Shown piece by piece: positions 5,550-9,963 of a DNA stretch of 9,963 bases (its first letter is position 1; every line of letters begins with the position of its first letter). Origin of the DNA: an uncultured Kiritimatiellota bacterium (lineage in GTDB: Bacteria > Verrucomicrobiota > Kiritimatiellia > RFP12 > UBA1067). The stretch spans positions 1 through 9,963 of the forward strand of contig CAKURH010000116.1 in the NCBI GenBank assembly GCA_934675625.1, given 5' to 3'. The translations under genes and the position numbers were made by a program. Under the pieces are notes generated by a model. The model did no database searches. It was not told the DNA's origin and saw nothing but the letters and a program-made list of their open reading frames with translations.

Positions 5550-8500
5550 ATGAAAAGGCTGTCTGTGAAATTTGGCTTTCTTACGCGCGTCTGCGTCCTT
5601 GCGTGGGGAACATCGGCGGGTGCCGCCGACTTCGCCGCCGTCCAGGCGGAAATCCGCCGGATGCCCGGCCTTGAACGCCACTACACGTTCGAGGATGGCA
5701 AATGGCATACGGTCGCCAACAAGGCCCCAGTCTTTCCGGGCGAGTGCTCGATGGACGGCGGGCCGCTTGGCTCGCTGTCCATCAAGTCGGCATCCGTCTA
5801 CGGGCTCGACTATGACGGCTACGACTTTGACCTGAAGGGAACGTCTCGCGTCCTGCAGCCACACTGGACGGATGGGCGCATCGCGGGCAAGGCCGCGCTG
5901 TCGCTCGGCTTGCGGCCCGACACGACCTACCGATCCGGCCTCACGGGCGACGAGTTCCAGAAGGGCTGGAGCTTCGTCCTGTGGACGAAGGTCGAGACGC
6001 GGACGGGCGAGGCCGATTGGGCGGGGCGGGCGCCGCTCCTGTCGCTCGGCGACGCCTGGAAGAGCGGGTTCTCGCTCGTCTCCTGGAAAGGCAAGGGCAA
6101 GGCGGCGTCCGTCGAGCTGCGGCTCGCGCTGCCACACCGAGAGGGGACGGCGAACGTGCTGGCCCTGCGGACGCCGGACGTCGTCGCGTCGGGCTGGCGC
6201 TGTCTCGCGGCGACGTGGGACGGCGCGGCGGTGCGGCTTTACGTGGACGGGGTGCGGCGCGCCGAGACGAATGGCGTCGCGCAGTCGTTCGTCCCCGTGA
6301 AGTTCCCCTGCACGTGGAGCGGCAATTCGCCGTTCGACGAGTCGGTCATGCGGGCGGAGTGCTTCCGTCTTGGCGGCGTCAATCCGCAGGCCGTCGTCAC
6401 GTTCGACGAGCTGGCCGTCTTCTCCCGTGCGCTGCGCGAAGACGAGCTGAAGACGTTTCTGAAGGTGCCGGCCGAGGTGCGGGCGCCCAAGCCGGACGGA
6501 CGCGGCGTCCGGCTCGCGATTCCGCATGACTCGAACGGCTACTTCCGCATCGACGGAACGGTGCCCGCGACCTGTGACGCGACGGCGTGTCCCGACGTGC
6601 CGCCGGGCGCAAGGCTTCGCGTGACGGTCGAGACGCTCGCGGGGCTGCCCGTCTCGACGGCGGAGGCGCCGTTGGCGGATGGCCGTGCGCAGGTGGACGT
6701 GAAGTTCCCCGCCTGTGGCGTCTACTATGTGGATCTCGCGCTCGCGGACGCGGACGGGCAGGTTCTCAAGACGCTGGGCGAGCCCTATCCCGTCGGCATC
6801 GTGCCGCCCGCGCCGAAGACGCTCGACTCGCCGTTCGCGCTGTGGGCGACGGAAGACGCCTTCCACTACGACATGAACGTGCGGCGCATCTTCCTCTGGT
6901 ATCCGTGGAAGGCGGATGCCGACTGCTCGATGACGATGGAGAAGTGGAAAGCCCTCGATCGCTTCAAGCGGTCGATCCGCCTGTTCCGCGAGAAGCAGAA
7001 GCTGGGCGACCAGCTGCGGCTCTTCATGTGCTTCACGCTGAAGACGGGGCCGAAGACGTCCTTCACGGAAGAGGAGAAGAAGGTCTTGCGCCACGGGTTC
7101 GAGCTTCAGGTCGCCGCCGCGAAGGAGGCGGGCGTCAAGGATTTCGAGGTCACGAGCGAGGTCAACAAGCGCCTGTCGCCTGAAGGGTACGTCGAGCAGC
7201 TGAAGATTCTCGTGCCGATCGTCCGCCGTGAGATCCCGGACGCGAAGATCTATCCGCCGGGCGCGACGCCGGATCATGTCTCGTACATCGACCGTCTGCT
7301 GAAGCTCGGCGCGAACGAGCTCGTCGATGGCGTCTCGATTCACGCCTACAACGGAACCCCGATCTGGAACTACCACTGGAAGTCGCTCGGCAAGAAGCTG
7401 CTCGACGTCTGCCGGGCGCACGCCGTCGGCGGCAAGGCGCTGCCGATCTACAACACCGAATCGGGCGTCTTCTGCCTGCCGCGCGTCAACGGCCGGCCCA
7501 TGACGCGCGACATCGCCGCCCGGACGCGCATGCGGCGCATCGCGTCGCCGTCCGGCTATCAGGGCTGGTGCACGTCGATGATCATCGTCCCTGAAGACGA
7601 GGCCGCCGCGCTCCAGTGCATGACGGCGATGATGGACTTCGCCACGGGCTTCGAGCTCTACTGCAAGTGCCAGCATGGGCTGCGCGGCTCCGTCCCCAGC
7701 TTGCAGGGCGTCGCGATGACGGCGCTTTCGGGACAGGTGCTCAACCACGCGAAGACGCATCCGCGCGTCTTGGAGCTGCCAACGCTGGAGGCCGCCGCGC
7801 TCGTCTTCGACCGTCCGTCCGAGCCGGGGCGGCACGTCCTGGCCGCGTTCGCGGACAAGCCGATGCGCCTGACGTTCCGCGTCCCGCCGCACGCGCGTTT
7901 CAAGACGATGGATCTCTACGGCAACTTCGGGCGGACGGCGGCAGACGGGCACGGCGTCCTGACGCTCGACCTGAAGGCGATGGCACCCGCCTACGTGTTC
8001 GGCGTACCGGGCGAAATCGCCGCCGTCTCGCCGATGAAGATGACGTTCCCGTCCGAGCTGCCGGACGGCGGTTGCGCGATGGGTGCGGTCGAGATCGAGA
8101 ATCCCTTCACGTCGCCCCTGCGGGGCACGCTGTCCGTCCGCCCGATTCCGGGATGCGAGATTGCGCTGGAGGAGACGACCGTCAATCTTGCGCCGGGCGA
8201 GAGGAGGCGTGTCGCACTGTGGTTCGTCGGGAAGCGGCTGAAGCGCAAGCCCTATTCGCTGCATGTCGATCTGGGGGACATCGCCTCGGCGGAAAGCGTG
8301 TTCGCGTCGAAGGGCGTCGTCACGGCGATTCCCGAAGCGGTGTCCGAGCTGCCGCTTGACGGCGATCCGGCGAAATGGCGGGCGTATCCGGCTGAGGTTG
8401 CGGACGACGCCGAATCCGTCTCCCTTGGCAAGCCCAACCCGGCCGAGCCGTGGGTGCCGCAGTGGACGAATCCGAAGGATCATTCCTTCTCCCTGCGCAC

Positions 8501-8993
8501 GGCCTATGTGCGCGGCGAAGCCATCCGCTTCCTGCTGAATGTGACGGATGACAGGCTCGTCACCGTACCCGCGTCGGACAGCGGGCGTCCGTTCCTCTAC
8601 GACTGCGTCGAGCTCTTCGTGGACACGCGCGGCGGACGCGAGCTGGGGCGGCCCGCCGCCACGGGCGCCGACCAGGTTGTCGTCGTGCCGACAGCGGGTG
8701 ACCGCGCCGAGCCGTGCCGCATCTGGTATCCGAAAGGCGAGAACAGGCGGATTGACGTCTCCTGTGTCGGGCGGCGGACGCCGGACGGCTATTTGATTGA
8801 GGGCGAAATCCGTCCGCGCGCGGGAAGCGCGTTCCGCGTGCAGCCGGGTTCGCCGCTCCGTCTGGACGTCCTCGTGGACGATTGCGACGACGCGGCACGT
8901 CCGCGCAAGTCGGCGATGGCGATCCACGGCACGGTCGGCAACATGTCGCGCGTGGAGGACTGGGGCCGGTACGAGCTGGCATCGCCGAAATGA
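5550..8993 (+). CDS. Exported multidomain protein: LamG-like, GH39-like barrel, CBM9-like
   Basis: An 1147-residue secreted protein. The signal peptide is about residues 1-25, ending SAGA before ADFAA. A concanavalin/LamG-like domain spans about 100-305 (FVLWTKVE, LAATWDGAAVRLYVDG, FDELAVFSRALREDEL). A beta-rich linker follows to about 420. A GH39-like barrel region spans about 425-745. TSEVN at 535-539 sits where family members have NEP, and NTESG at 635-639 fits the nucleophile strand, so Glu537 and Glu637 are the candidate catalytic pair. Beta-sandwich sequence follows to about 930. Residues 934-1147 resemble a CBM9-like/DOMON domain (PLDGDPAKW, FLLNVTDDRLV, YDCVELFVDTRGG, GYLIEGEIRP). AAGGG stands four bases before the ATG, and the gap from the beta-helix stop is 13 bases, indicating tight coupling. 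The likely role is a secreted glycosidase with two binding modules. The missing NEP motif makes activity uncertain. Confidence 0.78.
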   Translation: MKRLSVKFGFLTRVCVLAWGTSAGAADFAAVQAEIRRMPGLERHYTFEDGKWHTVANKAPVFPGECSMDGGPLGSLSIKSASVYGLDYDGYDFDLKGTSRVLQPHWTDGRIAGKAALSLGLRPDTTYRSGLTGDEFQKGWSFVLWTKVETRTGEADWAGRAPLLSLGDAWKSGFSLVSWKGKGKAASVELRLALPHREGTANVLALRTPDVVASGWRCLAATWDGAAVRLYVDGVRRAETNGVAQSFVPVKFPCTWSGNSPFDESVMRAECFRLGGVNPQAVVTFDELAVFSRALREDELKTFLKVPAEVRAPKPDGRGVRLAIPHDSNGYFRIDGTVPATCDATACPDVPPGARLRVTVETLAGLPVSTAEAPLADGRAQVDVKFPACGVYYVDLALADADGQVLKTLGEPYPVGIVPPAPKTLDSPFALWATEDAFHYDMNVRRIFLWYPWKADADCSMTMEKWKALDRFKRSIRLFREKQKLGDQLRLFMCFTLKTGPKTSFTEEEKKVLRHGFELQVAAAKEAGVKDFEVTSEVNKRLSPEGYVEQLKILVPIVRREIPDAKIYPPGATPDHVSYIDRLLKLGANELVDGVSIHAYNGTPIWNYHWKSLGKKLLDVCRAHAVGGKALPIYNTESGVFCLPRVNGRPMTRDIAARTRMRRIASPSGYQGWCTSMIIVPEDEAAALQCMTAMMDFATGFELYCKCQHGLRGSVPSLQGVAMTALSGQVLNHAKTHPRVLELPTLEAAALVFDRPSEPGRHVLAAFADKPMRLTFRVPPHARFKTMDLYGNFGRTAADGHGVLTLDLKAMAPAYVFGVPGEIAAVSPMKMTFPSELPDGGCAMGAVEIENPFTSPLRGTLSVRPIPGCEIALEETTVNLAPGERRRVALWFVGKRLKRKPYSLHVDLGDIASAESVFASKGVVTAIPEAVSELPLDGDPAKWRAYPAEVADDAESVSLGKPNPAEPWVPQWTNPKDHSFSLRTAYVRGEAIRFLLNVTDDRLVTVPASDSGRPFLYDCVELFVDTRGGRELGRPAATGADQVVVVPTAGDRAEPCRIWYPKGENRRIDVSCVGRRTPDGYLIEGEIRPRAGSAFRVQPGSPLRLDVLVDDCDDAARPRKSAMAIHGTVGNMSRVEDWGRYELASPK

Positions 8994-9018
8994 GAATCAT
9001 CTGCTTTGTATGGAAATT

Positions 9019-9027
9019 TGCTAGCAT
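9019..9027 (+). promoter_or_regulatory. Extended -10-like element upstream of the GH16 gene
   Basis: TGCTAGCAT fits the extended -10 pattern TG-n-TAnnAT, and no good -35 hexamer lies 16-18 bases upstream, as is common for extended -10 promoters. Transcription would start near 9034, giving a leader of about 28 bases. TGCTAGCA is also a perfect 8-base palindrome, so it could be part of a small operator. The whole 8994-9061 gap is distinctly AT-rich compared with the genes, and I see no stem-loop terminator in it. Confidence 0.35.
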
Positions 9028-9047
9028 GCACATGATTTAAAAATCAA

Positions 9048-9052
9048 AAGGA
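9048..9052 (+). promoter_or_regulatory. Ribosome binding site of the GH16 gene
   Basis: AAGGA stands nine bases before ATG at 9062. An in-frame TAA at 9038-9040 and the lack of any ATG between it and 9062 fix this as the first ATG start. An out-of-frame ATG at 9057 is closed by TGA after two codons. Confidence 0.65.
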
Positions 9053-9061
9053 ATTAATGAC

Positions 9062-9963
9062 ATGACAAAAGGAACAGTTGCAGCCAATCCGTCCGACCTG
9101 GGAGTTCACGCAGAGCCGCCGCGCGCGCAGAGGGTTGCGAATGCGCTGCTCGGCGTGATGGTCGGTATCGTATCGGTCTGCGGCGCGGCGCAGAACGACG
9201 GGACGCAGGTCTTGCAGACGAGCGCGAACAAGGACGGCAAGGTCTGCCAGACGCTCGCCGACTTCCCTGTCGCGTGCCGCGCCGTCGAGGCCGTGCCCGG
9301 CGAGTCGCCGTCGCTCCTGCCCGAAGGGCGCAATCTCAGGCTCGTCTGGCATGACGAGTTCGACGGCGACGCGCTCGACGCGACCAAGTGGGGCTACCGC
9401 ACGAACTTCTGGGGACGTCCGGCGCACTGGTTCGCGAAGCCGTCCGACAACGCCGTGGAGGTGCGGGACGGGCTCCTGCGCCTGAAGCTCGTCAGGCGTC
9501 CCGACGGCCAGTTCGTCTCGCCCCAGCTGCAGACGGGCGAGCTGATGTGGGACATCCCGCACGAGGCGAACCCGAAGGGCTTCTGGCCGCTCGGCCGGCG
9601 CGAGCGGCCGAAGTTCCTGAAGAGATACGGCTACTTCGAGTGCCGCGCGCGGCTGCAGCAGCTGCCGGGCTGGTGGAGCGCGTTCTGGATGCAGAGCGAG
9701 TCGCAGGGCGTCACGCTCGACCCCGGCGTCTCCGGCATCGAGCACGACATCATGGAGTCGTTCGCCCCCGGCGAGGTCGTACCTTCGTGGTTTCACATGA
9801 ATGGCTATGGCGCGGACTATCAGGGCTTTTGCATTCCCGACGTGCCGAAGAACGATGACGCGACGTTGAAACTCGACGTGACGCAGTTCCACGTCTTCGG
9901 CATGCTGTGGACGCCGGAGGGCTACGAGATCTACGTGGACGGGCGTCTGCGCGGCAAGAGCGC
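9062..9963 (+). CDS. Exported GH16 glycoside hydrolase, 3' end outside the window
   Basis: The first 300 residues of a secreted GH16 enzyme, open to the window edge without a stop. Residues 1-26 form a long n-region containing repeat-derived HAEPPRAQR. The hydrophobic core is about 27-43, ending VCGAA. The catalytic domain starts near 92 with LRLVWHDEFDG, typical of GH16, followed by LDATKW, GYFECRARL at 190-198 and GWWSAFWM at 203-210. The signature E-x-D-x-x-E is intact as EHDIME: Glu227 is the predicted nucleophile, Asp229 the assisting residue and Glu232 the acid/base. FHMNGYG and the strand YEIYVDG follow as expected. GH16 enzymes are retaining endo-acting hydrolases on beta-glucans, galactans and related glycans; the subfamily and substrate cannot be told here. 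About 28 residues between QTGELMW and RYGYFECR make a longer than usual loop. It may be transcribed separately from the upstream operon. Confidence 0.87.
   Translation, partial: MTKGTVAANPSDLGVHAEPPRAQRVANALLGVMVGIVSVCGAAQNDGTQVLQTSANKDGKVCQTLADFPVACRAVEAVPGESPSLLPEGRNLRLVWHDEFDGDALDATKWGYRTNFWGRPAHWFAKPSDNAVEVRDGLLRLKLVRRPDGQFVSPQLQTGELMWDIPHEANPKGFWPLGRRERPKFLKRYGYFECRARLQQLPGWWSAFWMQSESQGVTLDPGVSGIEHDIMESFAPGEVVPSWFHMNGYGADYQGFCIPDVPKNDDATLKLDVTQFHVFGMLWTPEGYEIYVDGRLRGKS
9105..9133 (+). repeat. Low-complexity cgcagagg-type repeat inside the GH16 leader
   Basis: TTCACGCAGAG at 9105-9115 and GCGCAGAGG at 9125-9133 are units of the same kind as those in the GH29 leader (TTCACGG at 1429-1435 and gcgcagagg at 1489-1497). 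They are read in frame as HAEPPRAQR, just before the hydrophobic core of the signal peptide. Confidence 0.55.

Noticed and set aside
4352..5551. Minus-strand open frame opposite the beta-helix gene
   Set aside because: Composition is typical of antisense to a GC-rich gene, and no homology or signal is visible.
4000..5553. Second plus-strand frame overlapping the beta-helix gene
   Set aside because: It is Arg-rich with no repeats in protein space. The beta-helix frame has the Cys-x-Phe ladder and a signal peptide.
5358..8927. Very long open frame on the minus strand (1189 codons)
   Set aside because: It lies opposite the LamG/GH39-like/CBM9-like gene, has an Arg-, His- and Asp-rich composition and no recognisable domain. 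Long antisense frames are expected in GC-rich genes with strong third-position bias.
8994..9061. Terminator for the upstream operon
   Set aside because: No GC-rich stem with a T-run follows the stop codon. The only palindromes are short (6-8 bases) and read better as part of a promoter or operator.
9044..9892. Minus-strand frame opposite the GH16 gene
   Set aside because: The plus strand carries an unbroken GH16 domain with the EHDIME signature; the antisense frame shows nothing recognisable.

Overview
This is a GC-rich window whose five genes all read on the + strand. All five look like carbohydrate-active or polysaccharide-surface proteins, and four carry recognisable Sec signal peptides. 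The large exported enzymes (concanavalin-like lectin plus barrel plus CBM9-like modules, a Cys-x-Phe beta-helix, GH29, GH16), the absence of SusC/SusD-type genes here, and short repeats of the cacggagg and cgcagagg kind suggest a Planctomycetota-Verrucomicrobiota-type bacterium, perhaps Kiritimatiellae/Lentisphaeria-like. That placement is inference from style, not from a marker gene.

Layout. 1-50: a short AT-richer lead-in with stops in all three forward frames, a weak promoter-like pair, and a 10-base direct repeat of the start of gene 1. 51-1346: clan GH-A (GH39-like) glycosidase with no signal peptide and an uncertain start. 1405-3552: exported GH29 alpha-L-fucosidase fused to a C-terminal alpha/beta-hydrolase (esterase-like) domain. 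3572-5536: exported right-handed beta-helix protein with a Cys-x-Phe ladder. 5550-8993: 1147-residue exported multidomain protein (concanavalin/LamG-like domain, GH39-like barrel with a degenerate NEP motif, CBM9-like C-terminus). 8994-9061: AT-rich gap with an extended -10-like element. 9062-9963: exported GH16 enzyme, cut off by the window end.

The gaps between the first four genes are short (58, 19 and 13 bases) and show no terminator, so they look like one operon. The GH16 gene may have its own promoter. Together the set reads as a secreted degradation locus for a fucose-containing, probably O-acylated polysaccharide: fucosidase and esterase on one chain, two GH39-like enzymes, a beta-helix lyase or binding protein, and an endo-acting GH16. 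The substrate cannot be fixed from this sequence. No transporter, regulator or sulfatase lies in the window.

The most unusual signal is at the 5' ends of the GH29 fusion and GH16 genes. Both carry low-complexity repeat sequence translated as the basic n-region of the signal peptide, followed by hydrophobic segments that resemble each other in DNA and protein although the mature enzymes are unrelated. This suggests a mobile or shuffled leader module.
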